A stretch of 64,000 bases of DNA from Antarcticirhabdus aurantiaca. GTDB taxonomy: Bacteria > Pseudomonadota > Alphaproteobacteria > Rhizobiales > Rhizobiaceae. Below, piece by piece: positions 41,442 through 50,178 of the stretch. The first letter of the stretch is position 1; each line of letters begins with the position of its first letter. The notes beneath the pieces are model-generated. The model was given only the letters and a program-made list of their open reading frames with translations. It was not told where the DNA came from and did not search any database. The stretch is from contig NZ_VTOM01000031.1 in assembly GCF_009765365.1 (NCBI RefSeq), positions 1 to 64,000 of the forward strand. The letters are read 5' to 3'. Both the position numbers and the translations under genes were made by a program.

Positions 41442-41460
41442 GATTCGTTCGGAGATGCGC

Positions 41461-43716
41461 TTAGTCGAGGAGATCGGCGAGGCCGATCGGGAAGCGACGG
41501 ACGCGCTTGCCGGTGGCATGCCGGATCGCGTTGGCGATGGCGCCGCCGGTCCCCGTGATGCCGATCTCGCCGACGCCCTTGATGCCGAGCGCGTTGACGT
41601 GCGGGTCGTCCTCGTGGACGAGGATCGCTTCGAGGGAGGGCACGTCGGCGTTCACCGGCACGTGGTACTCGGCAAGGTCCGCGTTCATCACCCGGCCCGA
41701 GCGCTTGTCGACGACGGCGTGCTCGTGAAGGGCGAAGGACACGCCCCAGATCATCCCGCCGAGGAGCTGGCTGCGCACCATGCGCGGGTTGATCACCCGC
41801 CCCGCCGCGAAGGCGCCGACGAGCCGCGTTACCCGAACCTGTCCGAAATCGGGATCGACCTTCACCTCCGCGAAGACCGCCCCGTGGGCGTGCATGGCGT
41901 AGGCCTCCTGCGCCGCGGGGTCCATCGCCGCGCCGCCGTCCGCCTCGATCCGGTCGAGGCCGGCGCGCGACAGGATGTCGGCGAAGCGCTCGCCGCGGCT
42001 CTCGTCGTCCCGGCGAACCAGTCGGCCGGCCCGCGCGATCGTGCCGACATTGCCGGCGGCGAAGAGCGGCGAGCGCTCGTCCGCCGTCGCGAGTTCGGCG
42101 AGCTTGGCGAGGACGTTGGTGCCGGCCGCGTGCAGCGCCATGCCGGCCGTCGCCGTGTGGCCGGAGCCGCCGGCGATGCCCGCATCCGGGAGGTCCGAAG
42201 TGCCGGAGCGGAACTCCACCTCGTCGATCCCGAGCCCGAGCGCGTCGGCGGCGATCTGGGCGAGCGCGGTCCACGCGCCCTGGCCCATGTCGTGGGCGCC
42301 GGTCTCCATCAGGCCGCTGCCGTCGCGCCGGATCGTCGCCCGCGCCTTGCCCTGGAACATCAGCGCGGGAAAGGTCGCCGTCCCCATGCCCCAGCCGGTG
42401 AGGAGGCCCGCCTCGTCGCGCATCGAGCGCGGCTCCAGCGGCCGGCCCGCCCAGCCGAAGCGCGCGGCGCCCTCCTCGTAGCAGGTCCGCAGCGCCTTGG
42501 AAGAGAAGGGCTTGTTCGAGATCGGCTCGACCTCGGCATAGTTGCGCAGGCGAAAGGCGAGGGGGTCCATCCCCGCGGCCTCGGCCGCCTCGTCGATGGC
42601 GCTTTCCAGCGCGATCGAGCCGGAGGCCTCGCCCGGCGCGCGCATGAAGAGCGGCGTTCCCGTGTCGAGGCGCACCGCCTCGTAGCTCGTCGCGATCGCC
42701 GGGCTGGCATACAGCGTGTGGGCGACGTCGGCGGCCGGCTCGAAGAAGTCGTCGAAGGTGCTCGACGCGGTGCGGGTGTGGTTGGCGAGCGCCGTCATCC
42801 CGCCGTCCTCGGACAGGCCGATGCGGATGCGCTGGCGCGTGGGCGCGCGGTGGCCGACGGGGCCGAACATCTGCTCGCGCCGCAGCACCAGCTTGACCGG
42901 GCGCCCGGTCATCTTCGCCGCCAGGATGCCGAGGACCTGCGGGCCGCTCGGAAAGCCCTTCGAGCCGAAGCCGCCGCCGAGATAGGGACTGCGGATGTGG
43001 ACGTTCTCCGGCGAAACGCCGAAGAGCCCGGCGATGCGCCCCTGCGCCATCGCCAGGGCCTGCGTCGGCATGTCGAGCGACAAGCGGTCGCCGTCCCAGC
43101 TCGCCACGACGCCGTGCGGCTCCATGGCGTTGTGGTACTGCGCCGGCGTCTCGTAGACGGCCTCGACGCGCCGAACCGCGGCCTGCAGCCCCGCCTCGAC
43201 GTCGCCCGTCTTGGCTTCCGGCGGATGGCCGGGGCCGACGGCCGGGGGCACGAAGATCTCGGCGCCGTCGAGCCCGGTGCGGGCGGGCTCTTCCTCGTAG
43301 CGGGGCGCGAGGAGCGCGGCGCCCTCGGTCGCGGCTTCCAGGGTTTCGGCGACCACCACGGCGATCGGCTGGCCGGGATAGCGGACGCGGTCGTTCTGCA
43401 GGAGGTCGAGCCGGAACATGAAGGGGTTGGTCTTGGCGTCCGGGTCCATGGCGAGCGGCGGCCGGTTCGCCGGGGTGATCACCTCGACGACGCCGGGGTG
43501 GGCGCGCGCGGTCGCCTCGTCCAGCGAGACGACCCGCCCGCGGGCGATCGTCGAGACGGCGAGAACGGCATAGAGCATGCCCGGCGGATGGTTGTCGGCG
43601 GCGAACGTCGCCGTGCCGGTGACCTTGAGGACGCCTTCGCGCCGGGTCATCGGCTGGCCGATGTTGGAGCCGTGCCGCATGTGCCGGGCGTCGTCGGTCA
43701 GGCTGATCTCAGACAT
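41461..43716 (-). CDS. Molybdenum hydroxylase, Moco-binding large subunit
   Basis: The 751-residue subunit belongs to the xanthine dehydrogenase/aldehyde oxidase family (PaoC/YagR-like). N-terminal domain: RREGVLKVTGTATFAADNHP with LYAVLAVSTIARGRV. Moco domain: LGGGFGSKGFPSGPQVLGIL, LFMRAPGEASGSIALESAID, MGQGAWTALAQIAADALGLG, and the catalytic-glutamate segment KGVGEIGITGTGGAIANAIR. It binds molybdopterin cytosine dinucleotide and hydroxylates an aldehyde or N-heterocycle. GGAGG lies 8 bases before the ATG. The start overlaps the end of the FAD subunit gene by 8 bases. Substrate is unknown. Confidence 0.93.
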   Translation of the reverse strand: MSEISLTDDARHMRHGSNIGQPMTRREGVLKVTGTATFAADNHPPGMLYAVLAVSTIARGRVVSLDEATARAHPGVVEVITPANRPPLAMDPDAKTNPFMFRLDLLQNDRVRYPGQPIAVVVAETLEAATEGAALLAPRYEEEPARTGLDGAEIFVPPAVGPGHPPEAKTGDVEAGLQAAVRRVEAVYETPAQYHNAMEPHGVVASWDGDRLSLDMPTQALAMAQGRIAGLFGVSPENVHIRSPYLGGGFGSKGFPSGPQVLGILAAKMTGRPVKLVLRREQMFGPVGHRAPTRQRIRIGLSEDGGMTALANHTRTASSTFDDFFEPAADVAHTLYASPAIATSYEAVRLDTGTPLFMRAPGEASGSIALESAIDEAAEAAGMDPLAFRLRNYAEVEPISNKPFSSKALRTCYEEGAARFGWAGRPLEPRSMRDEAGLLTGWGMGTATFPALMFQGKARATIRRDGSGLMETGAHDMGQGAWTALAQIAADALGLGIDEVEFRSGTSDLPDAGIAGGSGHTATAGMALHAAGTNVLAKLAELATADERSPLFAAGNVGTIARAGRLVRRDDESRGERFADILSRAGLDRIEADGGAAMDPAAQEAYAMHAHGAVFAEVKVDPDFGQVRVTRLVGAFAAGRVINPRMVRSQLLGGMIWGVSFALHEHAVVDKRSGRVMNADLAEYHVPVNADVPSLEAILVHEDDPHVNALGIKGVGEIGITGTGGAIANAIRHATGKRVRRFPIGLADLLD

Positions 43717-44770
43717 GGAGGACACCTCCGGGAGCGGGAGCGAAGGGGGAGGCCGGAAGGGCGGGCAGCCGCTCCGGCGTGCCGGCGGCGGCGAGCTGCA
43801 GGGCCCGCACCACGATGCGCCGGGCGAGCGGGATCTTGTAGGCGTTGTCGCCGGAGGGCCTGGCATCGGCCAGCGCGATCTCCGCCGCACGCTCGAAGGC
43901 GGCGCGGTCGGGCGCCTGTCCGGCGAGCGCGGCCTCCGCTTCCGTCGAGCGCCAGGGTTTGAGCGCGACGCCGCCGAGCGCGAGCCGCGCCTCGCCGATC
44001 CGGCCGTCATCCGCCAGGGTCAGCGCGGCCGCCGCGGACACCACGGCGAAGGCGTAGGAGATGCGCTCGCGAACCTTGAGGTAGCGCGAATGGGCGGCGA
44101 AGCGGGCGGCCTCGGGCGGCAGGCGGAGGGCGACGATCATCTCGCCCGGGCCGCGCGCCGTTTCGCGCTCCGGCGTCGAGCCGGGCAGGTGGTGGAACTC
44201 GGCGAGCGGCACCTCGCGGCGGCCGGCCGGTCCTTCCAGCTCCACCACCGCGCCGAGCGCGGCGAGCGGCACGCAGAAGTCGGACGGATGGGTGGCGATG
44301 CAGTGCTCGCTCCAGCCGAGAACGGCGTGGGCCCGGTTCTCGCCGCCGAGGGCGTCGCAGCCGCTGCCGGGCTCGCGCTTGTTGCAGGCGCTCGCCGTGT
44401 CGTAGAAATACCGGCACCGCGTGCGCTGGAGGACGTTTCCGGCGGCCGTCGCGGCGTTGCGCAGCTGGCCGGAAGCGCCCGACAGGAGCGCTTCGGCGAT
44501 CGCGGGATAGCGGGCGGCGAAATCCGGATCGTGGGCGAGGTCGGCGTTGCGCACCAGCGCGCCGATGCGCGTGCTCCCATCGGGAAGGCGCTCCACCGCG
44601 TCGAGGCCGGGAAGATGGGTGAGGTCGACGAGCCGATCCGGCCGGGCGATGCCGCCCTTCATCAGGTCGAGGAGGTTGGTGCCGCCGGCCAGGAAGGCGG
44701 CGCCGGGCGCGGCCGCGGCCGCCACGGCTTCGGCCAGGGTCCCGGGACGGACGTATTCGAACCTGTTCAT
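43709..44770 (-). CDS. Molybdenum hydroxylase, FAD/[4Fe-4S] medium subunit
   Basis: The 353-residue subunit carries the FAD domain (MNRFEYVRPGTLAEAVAAAA, then FLAGGTNLLDLMKGG). A cysteine-rich insert NVLQRTRCRYFYDTASACNK with REPGSGCDALGG and HCIATHPSDF holds four cysteines, as in PaoB/YagS and 4-hydroxybenzoyl-CoA reductase-like subunits that bind an extra [4Fe-4S] cluster. The C-terminal CO-dehydrogenase-flavoprotein domain follows (RISYAFAVVSAAAALTLADD). It passes electrons from the [2Fe-2S] subunit to the acceptor. The gene overlaps both neighbours by a few bases, so all three subunits are translationally coupled. Confidence 0.92.
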   Translation of the reverse strand: MNRFEYVRPGTLAEAVAAAAAPGAAFLAGGTNLLDLMKGGIARPDRLVDLTHLPGLDAVERLPDGSTRIGALVRNADLAHDPDFAARYPAIAEALLSGASGQLRNAATAAGNVLQRTRCRYFYDTASACNKREPGSGCDALGGENRAHAVLGWSEHCIATHPSDFCVPLAALGAVVELEGPAGRREVPLAEFHHLPGSTPERETARGPGEMIVALRLPPEAARFAAHSRYLKVRERISYAFAVVSAAAALTLADDGRIGEARLALGGVALKPWRSTEAEAALAGQAPDRAAFERAAEIALADARPSGDNAYKIPLARRIVVRALQLAAAGTPERLPALPASPFAPAPGGVLHV

Positions 44771-45270
44771 GCCGCCTTCTCCTGGCGTCCGCTCGCCTCG
44801 GCCATGCGCGCGCCCGCCTCGATCACCGCCTCGGTGATGCCGGCATAGGCGCCGCAGCGGCAGAGATTGCCGCTCATGCCCTCGCGCACCCGCTCGGGAT
44901 CGCCGCCCGCCTGCGCTTCCGCGATGAGGCCGACGGCGCTCATGATCTGGCCCGGCGTGCAGTAGCCGCACTGGAAGCCGTCATGGGCGATGAAGGCCGC
45001 CTGGACGGGGTGCAGCTCGCCGTTCGTGGCGAGGCCCTCGATCGTGGTGACGCTCGATCCGTCGAGGCTGACCGCGAGGGCGAGGCAGGAATTGACGCGC
45101 CGCCCGTCGAGAAGAACCGTGCAGGCGCCGCATTGGCCGCGGTCGCAGCCCTTCTTCGTGCCGGTCAGGTCGAGCCGCTCGCGAAGGAGGTCGAGCAGCG
45201 TCACGCGCGGATCGTCGAGGTCGATCCGCCGCTCCTCACCGTTGATTGTCAGGCGAATGGAATGGTTCAT
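44767..45270 (-). CDS. Molybdenum hydroxylase, [2Fe-2S] small subunit
   Basis: The 167-residue subunit has the plant-ferredoxin domain (TKKGCDRGQCGACTVLLDGR, with a further Cys in VNSCLALAV) and the alpha-helical [2Fe-2S] domain (DGFQCGYCTPGQIMSAVGLI and MSGNLCRCGAYAGITEAV). All eight cluster cysteines are visible. E. coli PaoA has a Tat signal; this protein starts MNHSIRLTINGEERRIDLDD with none, so the enzyme is cytoplasmic. It is the first gene of the operon, transcribed from the promoter at 45387-45414 and divergent from the TetR gene. Confidence 0.94.
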   Translation of the reverse strand: MNHSIRLTINGEERRIDLDDPRVTLLDLLRERLDLTGTKKGCDRGQCGACTVLLDGRRVNSCLALAVSLDGSSVTTIEGLATNGELHPVQAAFIAHDGFQCGYCTPGQIMSAVGLIAEAQAGGDPERVREGMSGNLCRCGAYAGITEAVIEAGARMAEASGRQEKAA

Positions 45271-45386
45271 GCCGTCACCCGTTCAGTGATAAGTCGAACC
45301 GGATTGATCGAAGTCGCCGCCGGCGCCCGCGCGCTAGGCGGCGCTGGATCGATGGTCGCGCCGATCCGTCGACCGGCCTGCACGCA

Positions 45387-45414
45387 ATTATACGGAGGGT
45401 CCCTCCGTTTTCAA
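45387..45414 (-). promoter_or_regulatory. Promoter of the molybdenum hydroxylase operon with TetR-type operator in the spacer
   Basis: On the minus strand TTGAAA (45414-45409) and a perfect TATAAT (45392-45387) are spaced by 16 bases. The spacer is almost exactly the 17-bp palindrome ACGGAGGG-T-CCCTCCGT (45392-45408). A repressor bound there would block RNA polymerase. The adjacent divergent TetR gene is the obvious candidate repressor. Confidence 0.8.
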
Positions 45415-45439
45415 GCCTGGAGGAGTTCCAAGGTCCAAA

Positions 45440-46048
45440 ATGGTCACGGACCCGAACAAAGCAACGCGCAAGCCCCGCGCCGATTCGCTGCGAAACCGCG
45501 AGCGCCTGCTGGCGGCGGCGGCCGAGATCTTCCGCGCCGGCGGCCCCGAGGCGAGCCTGGAAGCGGTGGCCCGGCGCGCCGGGGTCGGCATCGGCACGCT
45601 CTACCGTCACTTCCCGACGCGCGAGGCGCTGTTCGAGGCGATCTACCGGCGCGAGGTGGAGCAGCTGGCGGGGCTGGCCGAGGCGCTCGCCAAAAGCGAG
45701 CCGCCGTTTCGGGCGTTGCGGCTCTGGCTTCACGCGGGCGTCCGGCTGACCGCGACGAAACGCGGCATGCTGACCGCCCTGACGCTGGCGATCGACAAGT
45801 CGTCGGAGATCTACGCCTTCTCCTCCGCGCAGCTGACCCTGGCGCTCGGCGTTCTTCTGCGGCGCGCGAGCGCCGCCGGCGAGGTGCGCGGCGACGTCGA
45901 GCCGGAGGATGTTCTCCAGGCCCTCGTCGGCCTGTCGCTCATGGGCCGGCAGGAGGATTGGGAAACCAACGTCATCCGCCTCGTCGACATCTTCGTCGAC
46001 GGGCTGCGCGCGGCCGCGCCGCTTCCGGCCGACGCGGTCGCGGGCTGA
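45440..46048 (+). CDS. TetR-family transcriptional regulator
   Basis: The 202-residue protein has the TetR N-terminal DNA-binding domain: RNRERLLAAAAEIFRAGGPE, ASLEAVARRAGVGIGTLYRH, FPTREALFEAIYRR. The C-terminal all-helical ligand domain follows (LRLWLHAGVRLTATKRGMLT, LQALVGLSLMGRQ). It ends with a TetR_C-like helix. The ATG at 45440 has AAGG about 8 bases upstream. It is divergent from the molybdenum hydroxylase operon, and the only strong palindrome in the 169-bp gap sits in that operon's promoter, so it most likely represses it and its own gene. Ligand probably the hydroxylase substrate. Confidence 0.92.
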   Translation: MVTDPNKATRKPRADSLRNRERLLAAAAEIFRAGGPEASLEAVARRAGVGIGTLYRHFPTREALFEAIYRREVEQLAGLAEALAKSEPPFRALRLWLHAGVRLTATKRGMLTALTLAIDKSSEIYAFSSAQLTLALGVLLRRASAAGEVRGDVEPEDVLQALVGLSLMGRQEDWETNVIRLVDIFVDGLRAAAPLPADAVAG

Positions 46049-46079
46049 GCCGCGCCGGCGCGAGCCCGCGGCCGCTCCG

Positions 46080-46955
46080 TCAGGCCTGGGGCGCGACCTT
46101 GTCCTGCGTCTTCGTGTCGAAGTCGCTCGCCTCGTGCCGCTCGTGGAGCTGGCTCGCCGGATCGCCGAAGACGCGGTTCACCATGCGGCCGCGCTTCACC
46201 GCCGGGCGGGCGCCGACGAGCTCGGTCCAGCGCTGGAGGTTCTTGTAGTCCTGGACCTGCAGGAACTCGCCCGCCTCGTAGATCTCGCCCCGGGCGAGCA
46301 CGCCGTACCAGGGCCAGATCGCCATGTCGGCGATGGTGTAGTCCGGCCCGGCGACGTATTCGCTCTCCGCCAGCCGGCGATCGAGGACGTCGAGCTGGCG
46401 CTTGGCCTCCATGGCGTAGCGGTTGATCGCGTATTCGATCTTGACCGGGGCATAGGCGTAGAAGTGCCCGAAGCCGCCGCCGAGAAAGGGGGCGCTGCCC
46501 ATCTGCCACTGCAGCCAGGACAGCGTTTCGGCGCGCGCCGCGCGGTTCTGCGGCAGGAAGGCGCCGAACTTCTCGGCGAGGTACATCAGGATCGAGCCGG
46601 ACTCGAAGACGCGCACCGGCTCGGGCTCGCTCCGGTCGAGAAGGGCGGGGATCTTGGAGTTCGGGTTCACCGACACGAAGCCGCTGCCGAACTGGTCGCC
46701 GTCGTTGATGCGGATGAGCCAGGCGTCGTACTCGGCCCCGCCATGGCCGAGGGCGAGAAGCTCCTCCAGCATGATGGTGACCTTCACGCCGTTGGGCGTG
46801 GCGAGCGAGTAGAGCTGAAGCGGATGGCGACCGACCGGCAGTTCCTTGTCGTGGGTCGGCCCGGCGATCGGCCGGTTGATGTTGGCGAAGCGCCCGCCGC
46901 TCGCCTTGTCCCAGGTCCAGATCTTCGGCGGTACGTAGTCGGCGCTGTCGGTCAT
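46080..46955 (-). CDS. yghU: Glutathione S-transferase, YghU type
   Basis: The 291-residue protein matches the Nu-class YghU/YfcG family (disulfide-bond reductase). It reads YVPPKIWTWDKASGGRFANI, NRPIAGPTHDKELPVGRHPL, QLYSLATPNGVKVTIMLEEL, VNPNSKIPALLDRSEPEPVR, and WQMGSAPFLGGGFGHFYAYA. The N-terminal extension before the thioredoxin fold is typical for YghU (288 residues in E. coli). It uses glutathione to reduce disulfides. The gene is convergent with the TetR gene across 31 bases, with only a weak GC stem between them. Confidence 0.93.
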   Translation of the reverse strand: MTDSADYVPPKIWTWDKASGGRFANINRPIAGPTHDKELPVGRHPLQLYSLATPNGVKVTIMLEELLALGHGGAEYDAWLIRINDGDQFGSGFVSVNPNSKIPALLDRSEPEPVRVFESGSILMYLAEKFGAFLPQNRAARAETLSWLQWQMGSAPFLGGGFGHFYAYAPVKIEYAINRYAMEAKRQLDVLDRRLAESEYVAGPDYTIADMAIWPWYGVLARGEIYEAGEFLQVQDYKNLQRWTELVGARPAVKRGRMVNRVFGDPASQLHERHEASDFDTKTQDKVAPQA

Positions 46956-47234
46956 CTGAGGTCTCCGAAGGAGGAATCGCGCGAGATATGGGCAAGGGCG
47001 CGTGCGATGCCAACGTGGAACGCCGAGCCGGCACGCGGCCGCCAACCATTTCTTCACCGGTCGCGGGCCAGGGTGCAATCACCTCGGGCGGTTGTCAGCG
47101 ACGCCAGTTCCGGGAACTCGGCCGGCGGCGGGGCGATCGACCCAATCTCGTCCCGCTGCCGCGCGCCGCTTAACTCTTCCTTAAGCCTATCGGCCGAGCC
47201 TCCTGTTCGACGCAACGAGCAGAGGAGCGATCCG

Positions 47235-47324
47235 ATGGACTCGATCAAGCGCTCGCCGGCCCTGGGCATCCTGGTCGGCATGATCGTGGCCGGCTTGCCG
47301 GTGGCGGTCGTCATGCTGGCCTGA
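47235..47324 (+). CDS. 29-residue single-span membrane peptide
   Basis: The peptide reads MDSIKRSPALGILVGMIVAG followed by LPVAVVMLA: a short charged N-terminus and one hydrophobic helix to the end. A GAGGAG site lies about 8 bases upstream. The preceding 60 bases are AT-richer than the rest and contain CTTAA-N7-TTAAG. A strong bidirectional hairpin follows the stop. No family is recognised. It resembles the peptides at 3456 and 41232 in size and design. Confidence 0.58.
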   Translation: MDSIKRSPALGILVGMIVAGLPVAVVMLA

Positions 47325-47342
47325 GCCAAATCCGGACAAAGC

Positions 47343-47389
47343 CCGACCGGCGGCATGCCGCCGGTCGGCGCGCCGGCCTTCGAGGCCGG
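47343..47389. terminator. Bidirectional terminator-like palindromes
   Basis: CCGACCGGCGGC (47343-47354) is exactly complementary to GCCGCCGGTCGG (47357-47368), so the 26 bases form a perfect palindrome. CCGGCCT-TCG-AGGCCGG follows (47373-47389). They lie between the convergent peptide and dehydrogenase genes. There is no long T run, so efficiency is uncertain. Confidence 0.5.
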
Positions 47390-47395
47390 ATGCCC

Positions 47396-48868
47396 TCAGG
47401 CCGGCTTCTGCCGGAGATAGTCCTCGACCGTGTCGCGCACGCCGCGTGCCCAGAGCGAGCGCAGGTGCCCCGCGAAAGCCTCGGCATAGCGCGGGTCCTC
47501 TCCGAGGTCGCCGAAGACGCGGCGCATCGCCAGGAAGCGCGAGGGGTCTTGCCTCGCCTCGATGGCCGCGGCGCGGATCGTGTCCCAGTCGGGATCGTTC
47601 GGCTCGATCGGAGTTCCATCCTCCAGCTCGCCATAGGCGTAGCGGCACCACAGCGCCGAAACGAGCGCGAGGCCCGATACGTCCTCCCCGCGCGCCAGGA
47701 GCTCGCGCGCCGCCGGCAGCACGAACTTCGGCTGGCGGTTCGAGCCGTCGAGGCAGAGGCGGCGGGTCGTGTCGCGCACCTCTGGATTGCCGAAGCGGTG
47801 GGTGACGGTGGCGAGATAGTCCTCGCGGCTCACCCCCTCGATCGAGGGCGAGGCGGGCAGGAGGTAGTTCGTTTCCACGCTGGCGAGGAAGCGGGCGACG
47901 AGCGGCTCGCGCATCGCCTCGTGGACGAGCTCGATGCCGAGGAGCGCGGCGGGGTAGGCGATCGTCGCGTGGCCGGCATTGAGGATGCGCAGCTTCATCA
48001 GCTCGTAGGGCGTGACGTCCTCGACGAAGGTGACGCCGACGGCCTCCAGCGCGGGGCGGCCGCTGGCGAAGCGGTCCTCGATCACCCACTGCTTGAAGGG
48101 CTCGCAGAAGACCGGCCGCTTGTCGGCGATCGCCTTCTGCGCCTTCAGCTGCTCGACCTGCTGCGGCGTCGTCGCCGGCGTGATGCGGTCGACCATCGAG
48201 TTGGGAAAGGTGACGCTCTGCGCGATATGGGCCGCGAGGTCCGGATCGGCGGCACGGGCGAGACCTTCCACGAGGGTGCGCGTCAGGTCGCCGTTGTGGG
48301 GAAGGTTGTCGCAGGACAGGACCGTCAGCGGCGGGGCGCCGGCGGTCCGGCGCGCGGCGATGGCCGACACGATGAGGCCGAAGACCGTGCGGGCTTCGTC
48401 GAGGTTGCCGGCATCGGCGACGAGGTCGGGATGGCCGAGGTCCGGCTTGTCGCCGGAAACGTAGTAACCGCCTTCCGTGATGGTGAGCGAGACGATGCGC
48501 GTGTCGGGCGCGGTCAGTGCCGCGAGCATGGCGGCGCGGTTCCCCGGCTCGACGAAGTCGACGAGCGCGCCGATCACCCGCGTGTCCGCGCCCGCTTCCG
48601 ACACTTCGGTCACGGTGTAGAGGCAGTCCTGCGAAACGAGGTCGTCGCGAAGGCCCTTGTCCTCCAGGCGCACCGACAGGCCCGTCACGCCCCATTCGTG
48701 GGCCTGGCCCTGCCCGAACAGTTCGTCGAGGTAGACGAGCTGGTGGGCGCGGTGGAAGTTGCCGACGCCGATATGGACGATGCCGGCCCTGAGGGCGGCG
48801 CGGTCGTAGGAGGGCACGGCTGCGGTCGCGGACAAGGCGCCGAGGGCGGCGGCTTCGACGGGCGTCAT
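47396..48868 (-). CDS. Mannitol 2-dehydrogenase / fructuronate reductase family enzyme
   Basis: The 490-residue cytoplasmic enzyme is a polyol-specific long-chain dehydrogenase. It has the NAD motif IVHIGVGNFHRAHQLVYLDE, TEGGYYVSG, VLSCDNLPHNGDLTR, VTFPNSMVDRITPATTP, and the catalytic segment YELMKLRILNAGHATIAYPA with the conserved lysine, asparagine and histidine. Length and motifs fit mannitol/arabinitol/sorbitol dehydrogenases and fructuronate reductase. It would interconvert a polyol or aldonate and a ketose with NAD(H). No transporter gene for polyols is adjacent. Substrate not resolved. Confidence 0.92.
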   Translation of the reverse strand: MTPVEAAALGALSATAAVPSYDRAALRAGIVHIGVGNFHRAHQLVYLDELFGQGQAHEWGVTGLSVRLEDKGLRDDLVSQDCLYTVTEVSEAGADTRVIGALVDFVEPGNRAAMLAALTAPDTRIVSLTITEGGYYVSGDKPDLGHPDLVADAGNLDEARTVFGLIVSAIAARRTAGAPPLTVLSCDNLPHNGDLTRTLVEGLARAADPDLAAHIAQSVTFPNSMVDRITPATTPQQVEQLKAQKAIADKRPVFCEPFKQWVIEDRFASGRPALEAVGVTFVEDVTPYELMKLRILNAGHATIAYPAALLGIELVHEAMREPLVARFLASVETNYLLPASPSIEGVSREDYLATVTHRFGNPEVRDTTRRLCLDGSNRQPKFVLPAARELLARGEDVSGLALVSALWCRYAYGELEDGTPIEPNDPDWDTIRAAAIEARQDPSRFLAMRRVFGDLGEDPRYAEAFAGHLRSLWARGVRDTVEDYLRQKPA

Positions 48869-48998
48869 CGGCGGATCTCCTCCAGGTGCCGTGGGCCGAC
48901 GCAGCGGGCCCGGGCGGTCATGGCGATGGTGCTACGCCCGGCGGCGCGGGGAGGCAAGCGGCCCCGGCGAGCGCTTCAACCTTCGGCAGGACACCCGA

Positions 48999-50153
48999 TC
49001 AGGCCGCCGCTTTTCGCGCGAGCGCCTCGAAGCCGAAGGCCTCGACCGGCAGGCGCGAGGCGCCCTCCAGCGCGAGGTCGGCGAGGATCTCGCCGACGAC
49101 GCTGGCGAACTTGTAGCCGTGGCCCGAACAGGGCGAGGCGACGACGACGCGGCGCTCGCCCGGCAGGTGGTCGAGAAGGAAGTCCTCGCCCGGCAGCATG
49201 GTGTAGCGGCAGGTGGTCGTCGCCAGCCGCGGCCCGGCGGCGAGCGGCAGGCGGCGGGCAATGAACTCGTCGAGGAGGTCGGTGTCGCGCGCGTTCGCCG
49301 GGGCGTCCGCCTGGTCGGGATCGCCGACCGGCTCGCGGAAATGCGCGTGCTTGCCGACCTTGACGCCGTCCGGCCCCAGCGCCGGCATGCCGAAGAAGGA
49401 GCCGACGGGGCCGGCATCGCGCAGGAAGACGGGCATGGTGCCGAGCGCCGTCGCGGCCTTGTTCTTCGGCTCGTACCAGGCGACGACCTGGCGGATCGGC
49501 TGGGCGAGGCCGCGAAGCGCGGGCACCAGCTCGGCGATCCACGGGCCGGTCGCGACGACGACGGCCTTCGCGCGCAGGCGCTCGGAGCCGATGCGCAGCG
49601 TCACCCCCGCATCGTCCGGCTCGATCGCCTCGACGCGCGTGTCCAGCCGCAGCTCGGCGCCGTTCGCGCGCGCCCAGTCGAGATGCGCGGCGACGGCGAC
49701 TTCGGGCCGCACGAAGCCGCCCTGGTGCTCCAGGACGGCGATCTCGTCGGGATCGAGCGCGAAGGCGGGAAAGCGCGCGGCCATGGCGGAGGGGTCGAGG
49801 ACCTCGTGGGCGAGGTCGTATTCCCGGCAGGAGGCGAGCGTGCCCGACACGATCGGACTGTCCGGCCGGCCGATCTGGAGGACGCCGGTGATGGTCAGCA
49901 CCTCCCGGCCCGTGTGCCGCTCCAGCGCGCGCCAGGTCTCGTAGGCGCGGCGCAGCATCGGCACGTAGCTCGGATCCTCGAAATAGCCGAGGCGGATGAT
50001 GCGGCTGTCGCCGTGCGAGGAGCTCAAGCTGTTGGCGGGCGTGCGCGCCTCGATGCCGATGGCCTTCGCGCCGCGCGCGGCGGCCTGCGCCAGCGCCGCG
50101 CTGCCCATGGCGCCGAGTCCGATCACCGCGACGTCGCAATCGAAAGGAGCCAT
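48999..50153 (-). CDS. N-methyl amino acid oxidase (SolA/monomeric sarcosine oxidase type)
   Basis: The 384-residue flavoenzyme has the FAD motif CDVAVIGLGAMGSAALAQAA and the conserved arginine region SLSSSHGDSRIIRLGYFEDP. The covalent-FAD cysteine context is RLATTTCRYTMLPGEDFLLD, and the C-terminal PCSGHGYKFASVVGEILADL is typical of MSOX/SolA. It would oxidise sarcosine, N-methyltryptophan or a related N-methyl amino acid, giving formaldehyde and hydrogen peroxide. It is divergent from the ABC importer operon at 50325, whose binding protein might carry its substrate. A second such flavoprotein lies at 59879. Confidence 0.9.
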   Translation of the reverse strand: MAPFDCDVAVIGLGAMGSAALAQAAARGAKAIGIEARTPANSLSSSHGDSRIIRLGYFEDPSYVPMLRRAYETWRALERHTGREVLTITGVLQIGRPDSPIVSGTLASCREYDLAHEVLDPSAMAARFPAFALDPDEIAVLEHQGGFVRPEVAVAAHLDWARANGAELRLDTRVEAIEPDDAGVTLRIGSERLRAKAVVVATGPWIAELVPALRGLAQPIRQVVAWYEPKNKAATALGTMPVFLRDAGPVGSFFGMPALGPDGVKVGKHAHFREPVGDPDQADAPANARDTDLLDEFIARRLPLAAGPRLATTTCRYTMLPGEDFLLDHLPGERRVVVASPCSGHGYKFASVVGEILADLALEGASRLPVEAFGFEALARKAAA

Positions 50154-50178
50154 CGGGGCCTCGCTTTGGGTCGGAAAT

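Noticed and set aside
46049-46079. GCCGCG/CGCGGC stem between TetR and GST genes as a terminator
   Set aside because: The stem is only 6 bp with no T run; such GC stems are frequent by chance here.
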